A stretch of DNA of 64,000 bases from Ignelater luminosus (taxonomy: Eukaryota; Arthropoda; Insecta; Coleoptera; Elateridae), in the NCBI GenBank assembly GCA_011009095.1, contig VTPC01000398.1, positions 99,436-163,435 on the forward strand. Reading direction: 5' to 3'. The translations under genes and the position numbers were made by a program. A model generated the notes under the pieces. The model did not search any database, was not told the origin of the DNA, and saw nothing but the letters and a program-made list of their open reading frames with translations. This document shows, one piece after another, positions 1 through 13,100 of the stretch. Numbering within the stretch: position 1 is the stretch's first letter; each line of letters starts with the position of its first letter.

Positions 1-489
1 ACTGTATAAAAGTCATATGTGTTAATGCACGGAAGTTTTTAAGTTTTTTACATCAAATTACATAATTGAAACTTAATTAGTCAGCTTTAATTTATTCCTT
101 ATTATAAATTGTTTATTTAAGGACAATAACAAAACGCAATTAATTTGCGCAGAGAAGAACTAATCTTTGAACTTTGAACCGTAATTAGTATCTAGAGTTG
201 TACAGAAATATGCAACAAATTTGAACGAAAGATCAGACGACAACAAATCAAAAGGTACGACTATGTCTCGAAGAATTTGCACTAGCCGACTTATAGCTAA
301 TCTCATAGTATTCTATTCAACTAAATCTATTGCTCTAAGTGCATATTTAAACTGGACAAAAATATAATGACATATTTAACCTAATGTTTGTTTATAACAA
401 CAGCGTTCTAACATAAAAAATACCTTTAGATGTTATTATTAACACCATAACAACCATCATAAGTAACTGTTTATTTTGTTGGTGAATTA
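1..489. other. A+T-rich intergenic sequence, nothing recognised
   Basis: Both strands are dense in stop codons. There are no repeats, no transposon ends and no RNA-like fold that I can support. Confidence 0.6.
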
Positions 490-812
490 AAGTTATTTTC
501 CGCCCTTATAACGTCTCAAGGGCCGTAATGAATCATTACGTCCCTGTTTCAAACGAAAATTAATTTAATTTAGTGGCGAGAAAATGTTGTACGTCTCATG
601 ACAACTTTTGACTCAATTTGGATGGGAACAATTTGACCACCCACCGTATAGTCCGGACCTTGCTTCCAGTGACTTCTTCCCGTTTTTAAGCCTAAAATCA
701 AACCTCGCTGGCAATTACAGTCTCGACGTGATTACGGTCTCGGCTTCGTCTCGAGTGCAATACTCACATCTCGACTGCAACAAGTTACTTTTCTCCTTTG
801 GTACGTAATAAT
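490..812. repeat. CpG-rich palindromic repeat cluster, unknown element
   Basis: This stretch is visibly richer in C+G and CpG than its surroundings. It holds a 17-base palindrome at 524-540 (CGTAATGA, central A, TCATTACG). Around 721-780 it carries four spaced TCTCG words (TCTCGACGTG, TCTCGGCTTC, TCTCGAGTGC, TCTCGACTGC). The cluster is split by a 111-base mariner fragment (602-712). Such CpG-rich, palindromic terminal sequence usually belongs to a DNA transposon or MITE. I cannot name the family and found no clear target-site duplication. A related-looking CpG-rich stretch (2246-2330) lies just beyond the mariner's right end, so the mariner may sit inside a larger element. Confidence 0.35.
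602..712 (+). pseudogene. Inverted copy of a mariner transposase C-terminal fragment
   Basis: The + strand reads as the C-terminal catalytic part of a mariner transposase (TQFGWEQFDHPPYSPDLA, then SSDF). It is a base-for-base reverse complement of 1071-1181 in the adjacent mariner. The match is 111 bases without a mismatch by my reading. It keeps the neighbour's peculiar FFPFLSLKS residues, so it was copied from that element or a very close sibling. No terminal repeats accompany it, and the flanks are the CpG-rich cluster. It could be a recent fold-back duplication, a captured fragment or an assembly artefact. Confidence 0.85.
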
Positions 813-923
813 TATTTATGTATCACTATGTCCAGAAAGTAAGTTCATTCTTACTGGTAAAATAAAACAAATGTATATTAGGAAAAATAATTTATTGCAA
901 AAGAATCTGTAGACTTAAAACTA

Positions 924-2080
924 TTAGTCAACATAGCTACCACCATTTTGTAAGCATTTATCGTAGCGTGGCACTAATTTTTGTATTCCTTCGTCATAAA
1001 ACGTTGACGCCTGTGACTGTAACCAAGTTGCAACATGTTCTTTAATCTCATCGTCGTCATTGAATTTCTTGCCAGCGAGGTTTGATTTTAGGCTTAAAAA
1101 CGGGAAGAAGTCACTGGAAGCAAGGTCCGGACTATACGGTGGGTGGTCAAATTGTTCCCATCCAAATTGAGTCAAAAGTTGCTGTGTAAGATTTGCAGTG
1201 TGGGAGGAGCATTGTCATGAATCAACAAAATGCCGCTAGTGAGCTTTCCACGGCGCTTATTCTGAATTGCACGACGCAGTTTCCTTAGCGTATCACAGTA
1301 AGCAATAGCGGTAATTATTTCGCCCCGTGGTAGAAAGTCCACTAAAAGAACACCGCATCTGTCCCAAAACACCGTGCACATGATTTTCCGGGTTGTCAAA
1401 TTCGGCTTCGATGTTGTCTTTGCTGGTGACGATGTGTGCCTCCATTCCATCGATTGCCGTTTTGTCTCATGTGTCTCATAGGCTACCCAAGTCTCGTCAC
1501 CAGTCACTATACTGTTAAGGAAATGGTCCCCGTCATTGTGATAACGAGTCAAAAATTCAAGAGCAGCACCTAGGCGTTTTTTCTTGTGATCCTCGGTAAG
1601 AGTTTTCGGTACCAAGCGTGCACAAAGCTTTCGATATCCCAGTTTGTCACGAACAATTTCATGAAGAAGGGATCGTGAAATTAGGGTAAGAGTTTTCGGT
1701 ACCAAGCGTGCACAAAGCTTTCGATATCCCAGTTTGTCACGAACAATTTCATGAAAAAGGGATCGTGAAATTAGGGGAAATTCCATAGAAAGAAAAGAAA
1801 TCGTAAACTTACGGTTTCCTCTAATTTTTTCATTCAATGCATGAACAAGTTCATCATTAACCAATGATGGACGTCCACTTCTTCCTTCATCGTGCACGTT
1901 TACACGGCCATTGTTGAATTTTTTTACCCATCTCACAACCATAGAATAACTCATTACATTCTGTCCATACACCTCAGAGAGCTGTTGATGAATGTCCACT
2001 GGTTTCAAATTTTTCGCATTGAGAAACCGAATCACTGATTTAATCTCGCAATCGGCGGAATTTTCAATTACCTTCGCCAT
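924..2080 (-). pseudogene. Mariner transposase, DD34D type, with a frameshift and an internal duplication
   Basis: The family start is most likely the Met at 2080 (MAKVIENSADCEIKSVIRFL). An in-frame Met 21 bases upstream is not needed. The N-terminal helix-turn-helix region includes MVVRWVKKFNNGR and DEGRSGRPS. Catalytic residues are visible: the Asp of VTGDETW, the Asp of HDNA and the final Asp of the SSDF segment. With one lost base restored in thought, 34 residues separate the last two, which gives DD34D. The single-base deletion lies near 1200, just after HDNAPP. It ends the first reading frame at 1172 and moves the rest to another frame that runs to the stop at 924. A 30-residue block is duplicated in frame. 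The family normally cuts and pastes its element at TA sites. This copy cannot make full-length enzyme. Confidence 0.92.
1595..1774 (-). repeat. In-frame 90 bp tandem duplication inside the mariner transposase
   Basis: Unit 1 is 1595-1684 and unit 2 is 1685-1774. They differ at very few positions (for example gaagaag against gaaaaag). Because 90 is a multiple of three, the reading frame is kept. The protein has two copies of a 30-residue block that begins LISRSL and ends LVPKTLT. The block lies in the linker between the DNA-binding and catalytic domains. Confidence 0.95.
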
Positions 2081-2471
2081 TATAAACAAGCACTGTGACA
2101 CGATAACAGCAGATAACTAACTCAAAATGGCGTCAATCGCTTAGTAACGATACAAGGTCATTGCCGCGCATGCACGGAACTGCGATCGCATCGCTGCAAC
2201 GGCGGGAAATAGAAAATGAACTTACTTTTTGGACATAGTTGTATTAAGGGCGTAAAATACATATTTAGAGCCCGAGCGTGAAGTTTGTGAGCCGAGGCAG
2301 CGCCGAGGGCCATAAACCACCGAGGTAACTATTTAAATCTCTCTCAGCGATTGAAAATGCATTGTAAACAGTCTCAGCATCAACTAAGCAACCATGACTG
2401 TCACAGACTACTACTTTATTATGTACTTGATTAGTATTTTTATTTTGTCAAATTTAAATGTATACTCCATA

Positions 2472-2783
2472 CACGATGTTTCTGGGTCGTATAGGCCATG
2501 CTTTCATTTTGTTAAGTTGGGAGTGTGTTTTTTTGAAAATTGTCGTGCCTGCGGCTCTATTTGGCACTGTTGCACGAGCAAACATTTTGCATAAACGTTT
2601 GATACCGATTAGTTTTGTTTTGTAAAAAGAAATCAAGTTTTCCTTACATTTACAGAGTTACAAAAAAAAGACAACAGCGTGAGATTAAACTGTCATAAAG
2701 TCATAACCTTAAAGCACGTTAAGCGTCAATACAATGTCAAACTGTCATTCTTCCACAGCCATAAACGACCCAGAAACACCGTG
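2472..2783. mobile_element. Short inverted-repeat element, MITE-like
   Basis: CACGATGTTTCTGGGTCGTA at 2472-2491 recurs as its near reverse complement at about 2762-2783 (CGACCCAGAAACACCGTG). About 20 of 23 bases agree, with weaker similarity just outside. The enclosed 0.3 kb has no coding potential I can recognise. I could not find a matching target-site duplication. It may be the interior of the larger CpG-rich element of 490-2830. Confidence 0.45.
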
Positions 2784-3201
2784 AATGCTGTATATAATAG
2801 CTACACCCTTAAGGGCTCGTGGGCTAAACTTTCTTCTAGTAAATAAACATTCTCTTAACTCACTTGGTGTATAAATAACTATTAAGATATACATATTATT
2901 TAAAATTTATGAGTACAGGTTTTGTTGAAAGATATAAAGACTTAATTGAATGTGACTAAGGCGGAATAATTGAAATAGCGTAACAACTGGGCCCAACTAC
3001 AAACCTTCAAATATAACATTTTTTTCTTGTCCAACAGGAGAACATTGTATAATCAAAACTGTAAACCGTTTCAGAGGCTTAATTTGCTTGTTTTGGTAGC
3101 TCTTATATTTTAAAGTTTTAATTATATAGGTATGCAGAATATTATTATATGACAGTACTTTTTTGCTCAGGATTAGTTAATTTGTACTGCTATTATATTG
3201 C

Positions 3202-4170
3202 TCATTTTGGTATTTGAGTTTCCTGTAGTAACTTATACAGGACCTTAAGGTATGGTTGCTGAACATATTCGGCTTTGCTAGAATCCTGTAGATGATCTAA
3301 ATGCATATGTGGAATTGCTTCTGACTCCACAGTTTTGATGAGACATGATGTGCCAACTTTGTTTAAGTGCCCATTTGCATGTTGCTGATACTTTGTTTCC
3401 AGTTCATAAATTTTTTCATTGCTTTCAATCATACGGTTTACTGTCATCCAGATGATTTTTACTGCATTCTGGTGTGTCAGTCTCAAATTTTTCCAGACAT
3501 TCTCATATTAGGAAATATACTAAAACCATTTGCCTTACGGTTTTTTATACAATCTTAATATCATACCAGTTACGGTATTATTAGTGATATACATCTAAAG
3601 ATTTCCTGCATACACCTTATGCAAATAAATGGAACTACAATTCTCATATCAGTCTGGACGTTATCTTGGGGTTTGTTATAGCCTTCCTAACTACTTGAAT
3701 ATCTGTAAAAATATGAATCTGTTGTTTCTACAAAACTTTCTACTGTTTTCTTACCCACACTACCTAAAAGACAGAAACATCTTGTTCTAGAGAGAATGTC
3801 TATTTACTTCTTGTTTTTCCACTATGCTCTCCTGTCCCAGATCTTGTTTGTGTTCGTCCTTCACAGGCCAACCTGGATTTTCTCTATTCCTATATTCCAT
3901 GGTCTGGTATAATAATCTCAAAGAAAGTATCAAACATATATTTAGCTGTCATGTAGTCTATCTTCGTGTCCAAACATGGTTCTTCTATACCTCGTCTGCT
4001 GAGAAGATTATAGGTGGCTGTAGTAACTTTTTCGTGGGCTAGGCTGTGATGTGCTAGGTTCAATATGTACCAGGATTAATTTCACATTACTCAGTTTGGT
4101 TTTACAGTCAATAAAATCAGGGAGGTTTTCTTGAATATTCCGCCTTGTAACGATAGCGTATTCAAATGTG
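3202..4170 (-). pseudogene. Unrecognised degenerate protein-coding relic
   Basis: On the minus strand one frame stays open for more than 60 codons across about 4060-3870. The residue composition is protein-like (LAHHSLAHEKVTTATYNLL, later EEPCLDTKIDYMTAKYMF). Stops and frame changes follow, and another open stretch of 94 codons covers 3486-3202. I do not recognise the family. A decayed transposon protein or a pseudogene of a host gene are both possible. The reading could also be chance, although the open stretch is unusual for such A+T-rich DNA. Confidence 0.25.
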
Positions 4171-7100
4171 CTTTCTAAAAGTTTTAATGAGGTACATTGG
4201 CATAGGTCTTAAGTAAGCTATACTGTTAACTCTTTATGACCCACGGTAGGGACCACATTTTTAATTGTGATCATTGATCCATCTTTTAACGAGAATTATT
4301 TATATTTTATTATTATTATATTAATTAATATTAACCACATTTCTAAATTATCATTGTGTTTTGCAAATGTTTCTCTACGGAGGAGCTAGACATTGCAACT
4401 TTTTACTATTTAGCCTCTTTTCGAATGAACAGATCAACAGATTGCAGCTTACATCCTCACTCTGTATTAAATCTTTAGCTTGGGTCTCTTTGCAAATTCA
4501 TTTATACAGTGGTTTTATCAACCTACTAAGTGTGCATGTCAGTTATTTTTATAAAAGCTGTTTGGTGTTTTGTAGGTAAATTGTTTTCTGATGTCTATCA
4601 GTAAGATGGTAAGTAACAGTGTATCGATTCGACCAATTCGGTTTATTTGAAAAAAAACTTGAATTTACTTTTTTATGTAACTGTAAATCGTCTATTTAAT
4701 CTCGAGAAAATAGCTTTAAAGAAACAAGGAAAGTCCTTGAAAAACTCGCTGGATATGTAACAAAGAAAAAAAATTAGTTTAAAACCGTTTTAAACAACCA
4801 ATATGTCACATAAAGTTGTTTACTTTGTTACAAGATAAGATTCATTTAAGAATTTTCCATTGTAATATCCGTTTTAATATAAAAGATGGTTAAAGACAAT
4901 AAACGATGATAAAGGCTGATGGAAGTAGTTTTTTGAATACAACATTATACATATGATATCTTTGTAATTTTTATCCTTTTCAACATTGTTAACAAAAGTA
5001 TTCTGTTGTTATCGTGTCATCTAAAAATGAAGTTTAGTAGTTCAAGTATTTACATCTGAAAAGTTCATATCTAGACATTCATCTGGAAAAGTTTCAAAAT
5101 TCAATAGATTATAGCTTTACTGCAAAAGTAAAACTCTTTTTGATATCTCTCAGAGTCTTATAAAGGAGTGATCTCTATCTGTCCTTTCTATAAATAGCTT
5201 TTATACTATTTTTCTTTCCTCTTTTGTCTGCTTTCCCAAAATTTCATATCAGTAAAGAACTCCAGCAATTTTCAGCAAAAATTAATTTCATTCATAAACC
5301 AATTAGAAAGTAAAAGTAAACCAATTATTTTTATAAAAATGAGGAAAGAAATTAAATTAAAAAGTGAATTTATTTTCACGTGGTCGTATCTAATTGTGTC
5401 AATTTATATTAATTGTTGGTAAAACAAGAAGTCAATGTACGTATAAAATGCGTTTTTGAAGAATAAAGCTTTTATTCGTTTCAAATTTGTAATCATCGAT
5501 ATAAATAGGTATTTAATACAACATTTTACAAATAGCATTTTCAATTTAGAAACATTTAATGAAATCAACAAACATTTGTCTAACATCAACTTCTAACTTT
5601 AAAATCTTATAAAAATCATGATTTTAGTAATTTTTGCTGCAATATAATGTAAGGATATCAAAACTCGGACCTAATGCTCTTTCCAAAAAATGGTGCAGGT
5701 ACGATAAAAATATTTCAAACAATAGTCTGTAAATCCTAAACTATATTTAACTAACAATTAGTTAATCACGAATTCCGTTAGGGGTTGTGTTAATTAAATA
5801 CATAAAATCAAAATCGAAATCAACAGGTGACGCTAGAAAAAACTAAATTGAGTTAAATCATTCGTTACATTATCGTTAAATTTATTACCGTTAACCCTTT
5901 TCAAACTCTAAAATTCACGAAATTACAAATTTGCTTTAGCTGAAGGGTTGAATAATGTTTTTTAACAAGTGTATTTTTGTAGAATTATGCGCATTTTAAG
6001 GAAGTAAAAGATCCGTTCAGTTATAAATCTGCGTTTAAAATAAAAACCTACACATTTTCGTCTTTTTCGTATGCGGCACAAATTTTTACATCTTATCGTT
6101 AACAAGAATAAGAAAAAAATGTTTATTCAACAATTTTATTGTGTACTTCCATCAAAGGCAAAACATTTTTCAGAAAAAAAAAGCTTTGTAAGGGTTACTT
6201 GACTTTGTTCTATCATAAATATATCGTGTTTTCACGCCTACAGCAGCTGAGCAAGGTTTTTATCACTTTGTTTTACATCGCGTTTGCGGTTATTAAATTA
6301 CTTTTTGCTGATCCTCTCCAGATATACATTGTTTAATCAAGGTGGTATGAATACTATCCCAAAATTAAATAATTTGAATTTTTTCTCCCACCTCTTTGAA
6401 TCATTTGTTATCTTTAAACCAGTAATGAATGGTCTGCAAAATCTTTTATTTGAATTTATGTTTTTAATGTCACCTTTATATTTTACGTTTACATTCTTTT
6501 TTATCCGACTGGCTGTAATTTAGTTATACTACAACTTTTAATTTTCTGGAAAAGATATTTTCAGCTTAAATAATAATAGAGTCAGTTATTAAGTCAGCTA
6601 TAAATCATCAAATATTTCAGTCTTATTTAATTAACAAATATAGAATTTTGCGAGACAAAAATTCAAATAAAACATAAAAACTTAAGATGTTTTAGATTTA
6701 TTGTTGGAGTAAGAAATTTACGGTTAATTAAAAGTAGAAGAATAGAAGAAAAGTTATGTAAGCCGTAGGTTGAAGGTACCGTGCGACAAAGCACAATACC
6801 CTGATGCTGTTGTACTTAAAATGTGTAAATTGAACAACGTGCCTCTATAAAACGTACAGATTTTCTGCTTCAGTATCACGTACAAATATTTTATAGACTG
6901 TGAGAAACCTGACAAACGCCTGTAAACCTACAGTGCGTAGAGCAGTTTCTAGCGAATATTTTTGATGAAATAGGATATAAAGTACTACAAGCGAAATAAG
7001 TAAATTTAATGATATAAATAGGATACGGATAAAGCACTGAAACAATTTTATTCGCATCAAGTACTTAAGCAAAAATAGAGAAAGATTTAAGAACGAAAGT

Positions 7101-10100
7101 ATTCAGAAATAAATGAAGCTTGAGAAGATAGCGGAGTACTTAGAAATGGATTATAAGAATAGCAGTTGGTAAAATTAGTGTGATGTTACTAATGATAATG
7201 AATAATGACACTTGAAAAAACACCATGAGAATTTGTTATCTGGAAATTGGGAGAAATTTAGAAGTAATGAGTAACAGAAATGGCAAATTAAGAAGATAAC
7301 GAAGAATATTAGTGCAGGATAAATTAAGAACTTAACGAATGCATTGTTAATGACGTAAATAAAATTCCCTATTGAATGAACTAAATCAATACTTGTAAGA
7401 ATGATTTAGTTAAATAAATACTTCTTGGAAAGCGGACTTAAAGTGTTGTCCCATCAAGGAAAAATCTAAAACAAACAAACGCGTATGATAAAAGAAAGAA
7501 CAAACATATCCTAAGAGTTTAAAGCACGTAATAAATCCAGCAATGGTATTAATTGATTGACACATTCATAGTTAGTGAAAGGATTTCAATATTTTACATA
7601 GAACACTAGCTTGTTGGCTTAACGTGCTCGTACTGTTCACTACGTTTGGTTTTAGGCAAGCAAAAGAGATACCTTTATCAGATTTAGCATCCTCATAATC
7701 AAATTTTTTTTTCTCCCGATAAACGTTTGTTGGGGGTTCCAGTTTAACTTATTACTAGCCCAGCCACAAACAAGTGTGAGTTGTATCACGGCCTTGTTAC
7801 AACCAATGTACCATGTATGCCTTAATTTCCCGGTCTTGCGCAGTGTTTCTTTGTTCCTGTCTACTCTTCTTTTAATGAACGGTACCACTGTTGCTTTTTC
7901 CGAACTATACTAAAGTTCGTTAGTGTATTAGTCCTCTACTACTTCTATCTCTGTCTAATTCAAAGTGGAGTTTGTCGTTTTTCAGGTCCCGCGGTAGAGT
8001 TGATAAAACTTTCTATTGAGGGCAATATTTAGCTGCTAAATCTTCACCGTTTTATTATTGTGTAGTGTTGACTATGGTTTTCTATCGTGCAATGTAATTT
8101 ATTCATCTGCACTTTGCGTTTTCTACTCTAGGTATTTTTGTCGCAATAGTCATCACTAATTCCATGGAGACATAATCAATGACAATTGATAAAGTGCAGT
8201 TCCTATGATTTTCCTGGATGATATTTATTTGGACAAAGTACACTTTTCATTAAGGAATCTCCTTTTATATTTTATATCGGTAAGTCCATCAGTTTTAATA
8301 TGACGATTGATAGGTTGATGGATCTAAATGCCTTTGATCGATCTTGACCACTTCCATGCAGATGAAATACACCCTCTTGCCACTAGGTTTGCTCTTATTA
8401 ATAGAGTCTGTAAAGCATTAAAGTGAGATATCTTTTTTCTCCTGCTATAAAAGCGCTGGGATAATTCCATAATCAAATAAATTAAATTAGTCTTGGAAGT
8501 TCTTATGGTAGGGTTTTGAAGAATCACCTGCTTCCAGTGGAATTACGTAGATCGGTTTGTTGTAGAACCTTTAGAATCTTCTATTTCTGTGTCTTTCTTG
8601 ACAGAGTTTCTTTTTCAATCTTACGGAATTACACACTCCATATACGAAATGCGTCAACACATACATCGCAGGATTAGATAGCAACCATAGCAATTGTTTT
8701 TAAAAGTACAAATATGTATTTCCCCTAGATTCCACAAAAAACTCATATCATAATCTTGTCATTGTCTCTTGGAAATTGGCATATTTGCATTACTCTTTAA
8801 TTTGCTTGATTTCTGGTGTGTGACAGTGAACCAAGGTCTTGTTATAAGTAACGATTCGCTCTGAAACCACACTTGAAATTTTGACGTATAAACTCTTTTT
8901 CCAAGCTGAAAGACGCTGAGCTTATCTTAGGGTTTTCAAAGCTTACTACCTTTTCCTTAGAGTTTTCAACAGGTTATTGGCCTATGGCCAGTTTAAACTT
9001 CTGTGTAATGTTATACAATCTAAAGTCTCTCGACCAGCACAGTCGTTTGTCAAAGTTTTACTGTTTTTAAAAGATACACATATCCTCATAACTCACTAGA
9101 TATTTTGATCCTTTCCACTTATTTAAAGCTAAGAACGATGTTGATGATCTAGATTAATGGTATTTGACCACCTACTTTTGAGTTACATAAAACAGTATGA
9201 TATTAAACGTGGGCATCTGTGCAACAAGCAATCTAGAAACATAAAATATAAAAAAGAAATAAAAGAAGCATTCCTTAATTAAGATATTTTACAAAAGTTT
9301 TCTAGAGTTTGAAAAGATCTTATATCGCATTTCCACACATTTTAAATTTAAAATTCTTTTGACATTCAAAAAATATGCATACATATGAATACCTCCAAGC
9401 TCTATTATAAAATTTAAATTTGAAAATTAAACATAAAAATGTTTATAGATTGCAGAAATGTTACAAAGTAAACAATGAATTTCATACTGGCTTAATTCTG
9501 ACCCGTATTTATTTTATTTTGAAAATTACATACATGCTACATTTTATTGTAAATTTATTCAAAAACATGACGACTGTCGCGTTGGTAAAACCATAATCCG
9601 AACAACCTAAATTCTGCTGACAGTCGTATTCCTCACCGAAACGAATTGTTTTTGCCATTACACACTGTTTATGTGGAGTATGTAAACTAAATGTGAGTGC
9701 TTACACGTACAAATTTTTACAACTTGAATGAATTGCTACCGGCATTATCTCTTTAGCTAGCCCAAGGGTGTTAAACATACCCTGTACTTACTTATTGTTA
9801 ATAAAAATTAATTGTGGGTTGTTATTTCATTATGTTTGTATTTTATCAGTATTTAATAACTATATTTGTGAATGCCACAGGGAATACAATTTTCTAGGTT
9901 ATTAATTAAAGCAAATCGTCAAGAAAAATCATGATACAAACGGCATTCGTTTTGTTATATTTGATCGACTGGAGTTTGTTAACAGAAACCTTCTGCTGTT
10001 CAAATAAGGTACTAGATGATTTCCGAATTAAACGGAAAGCTCTTAAGCAATCTCATAAGCGTATAATTTAGTAAGGATGGCACTTATAAAGAAACTTATG

Positions 10101-13100
10101 TAACTGTAGAATTATTTGCTTAATAATTCATGAATTCTCTTGCGATGGAAATTTATTTCGTACTCCCTTTGTACGTAAATAAATCATTTAGCATTTATTT
10201 AAAGCACGCTCTTTCGAATATTTGCAGAAGAACCTCCAGAAAAAGCTAATTGAAATTAAAGTTTTATTTCTTCTGGTATACAGTGTTTCTTTGGTAGTTG
10301 TTCAATAAGTTAATAATATACTACGGGATGACTTTTTAAATTTCTATAATCAAATGCTACTAGTCAAATTTTGTTTTTTGTCATTCTGAAACGTTAGTGT
10401 TTTTCAAAGACCATTATCTAATAATGTGATTAAAAGTGATCATACGAAATATATCACAAAGTCGGGTCACATTTTTAAATGTAATTAATACTTCGAAAAT
10501 CAGATTATTCATTTGACATTTTATCTTTTAAGAATAATGACACCTGTAGCGACATTTTCTTTATAAACATTCCTCTAATCGTGACTGCACGTTCTTCATG
10601 ACTATTCTCAGCATTTCATTCTTTTAGTCTTTAGTATTCTACTACTTCAATAGCATGATACTTAGATTAAGAGTAGCTTAACAACCAACAGTTTCAACAA
10701 AATGGAGCCGCTTCGCAAAAGCTTTTTTGGAGATTTTATTTAATTAATATTTAATCTCTCACAGTCTGATAGTGTTCTTATGTTATGAATTTATGATAGT
10801 TCATTTTCAATAATTGCTATTGTTTATAATGATTTGAGGAATGGTAAATACAAGAAGTAGGTTAAGCGAAGTAAAATAAAGACGAACGTTTGCTGATATA
10901 CTTAAATAGCACATAATTAGACGTAATCAAGAGCAGTGTTTGAAATATCTAATATTTAATGCATGCTAATAGTCTAATTTTTGGTCTTTAGGCATCTTCC
11001 TAAGTGATGAAACATGCATAAATACCATAGTCGTCAAAACAAACGGAATACTTATTACTTACAAATTTGTAACTAGTAAGTTTTTCAAAAAATTACATTT
11101 GTACAGTTAGAATAACCCAAAATGGTTACATGAATTTGATTGGCAATGACAGTACCATATCTACTTTGGAATTTCATGAGTTTCTTAATTAATTTTCTGC
11201 TGAGTGTCGCAATGAAAAAGCTATTAAATCAAAGTATTTTGTCTAGATCAATGTGTTTTAGAAAATAAACAAAGAAAGAAACAAAACAATTTACTTATTA
11301 AGGCGTTTTAAGTAAGCACGTAAGTAAGATAAGTTCTCCAAAATGCTGATGCTATCAAAGATAAGTTACACAAGATTCCGTTCAGTTTATAATACAAAAT
11401 AAAGTTTCTTCAATGTAATTCCTTTTAAATGTAGATGGATGTGTCATTTTGAAGGAAATGCATAGTATGTCGCATTTATAACGTAGTGAGTTGCGTCAAG
11501 AACGGTAGTAATGTTACTCTTGTTGGTTGGATATACTTTAATTCGATTCAAAGTTTTTTAAAGTGTGTTCTTCTTCTTTTAAAATATTACAAGTTAGATA
11601 TTTAGCTTATTAAAGATAGTTCTAGATTAAACAGATTGCGGAGTGTTCAATCGAACATGACACAATCTAAAACTCCTAAAGTTGTAATCTTCTACTGATT
11701 TTGACTGCGAAAACCTTATTTCTGCTTGTATTAAACAACTTAGATAGTCTTAATCTTTTTAAATTGTGAAATTTTGATTCTTTTGGTAAATAATACTTGT
11801 CCTGTTTTTATTGTAATATTCTTCTTCCTACTGTAACAATCAATATACATTTTGTTTAAATTGGTGATTTCTTCTATTTTCAGTAAAGAAAATACCAATG
11901 ATAAGCATTTATTACTAAGCATTAGACAAAAGTTTCTGTTAATGAAGTCGGCTTTGTAGGAAATCTAATTTGATTATTTAACATAAAGTTATATAATTAT
12001 GCATATGAAACAGTTTTCAGGTTCTATTAAATATTCAAAGAATAAATTTATTTACATTGCGAAAATCGCATTCACAAAAACATTATGAAAAGGTCTGCTA
12101 CTCAGAGTTAATCCTAATAATTTAAGCCAAAACAAATACAGGTTTGGTTTTTGTTCCATTCTCTGTTAAGGTTTCTGTAGAAATCCCTCTGATTAATAAA
12201 ATGAAATTTTCAGAACATTTCTTTTTGTAAATAAAGGTTTAATAGTGATAAAATAACCTAATATACAAATAATGTCAAAAACACATTTAAAGAAACATTG
12301 TATAAATAGAATTCTTAACTTAAAATTCAGAATAAAACATATGTTTATGTAATCCCAAAACAGCCTTCAGGAAATAATCCTCTTAAATCGGAATAATGAT
12401 GTTATGTTGATGCTGCTGATCCTTGTCCTACCTTAAACTATAAAGGAAGGTATGGCATTATTTATTTATGCAAACAAGTTTCCACCTTATTTCGAAACAG
12501 AAAAAGCCTCTTATACGTTTTCGTTTGCTTGTTACGATGTTTTATATCCAGTAAGTTAACCTTTTAAAGTAAAATAATGATTGTTTGTCATAACAAGTTT
12601 TGTCAACAATTTAATATAATAATAAAAATAATTTTTAATAGATAAAATTGTAAGATTCTCCACATTTTTCATAATGAAATGCACTGTCGAAGCTGCAACA
12701 TTCTGTTATAAACCAAGTTAATGTAACCAATTAACAAAGTTTTCTTACTCTCCGTAATGCAATGTCGAACAGATCGTAATTAGGTAGCTACTTTTAATTA
12801 ATTTTCGAAGCACAAAACTTAATAAAAGCATTAAACACGATTTTATTCCGCAAATTAAAAGTAAACCGTTTAGCATGTTTACTAGATTTTGTTTTTATAC
12901 CCTCGAACAAAGGATTTTGGTGATATCATTTTCTTCCTAAAAACATTATTTATATTTATTTTACTTTAAATCGATATAAGATGTGCTGTCTTGGTTCTGA
13001 CCAATACGCATCAATCCAAATAAATAAAGTAGAATTCAAAAATACATTTTTTCGCATTTCCCCACAGATTGAGTAACACGTTCGATGACAATATGATAAA

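Larger units (their letters stand above)
829..2235 (-). mobile_element. Mariner-family DNA transposon, complete with both terminal inverted repeats
   Basis: The element is 1407 bp. Both ends carry the same terminal inverted repeat beginning TGTCCA, with one difference in about 20 bases (TGTCCAGAAAGTAAG on the left, TGTCCAAAAAGTAAG on the right, then TTCATT). Each end abuts a TA dinucleotide (827-828 and 2236-2237), the standard mariner target-site duplication. The single gene is on the minus strand. The element is about 0.1 kb longer than a typical 1.3 kb mariner because of an internal 90 bp tandem duplication. It is not autonomous, because its transposase is frameshifted. Confidence 0.92.

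Noticed and set aside
7652..7888. 78-codon minus-strand frame (PFIKRRVDRNKETLRKT)
   Set aside because: Considered as a piggyBac-like fragment. No catalytic or Cys-rich motif supports it.
9568..9628. 9-bp inverted repeat ACGACTGTC / GACAGTCGT
   Set aside because: Arms too short for a transposon end. Likely a chance hairpin.
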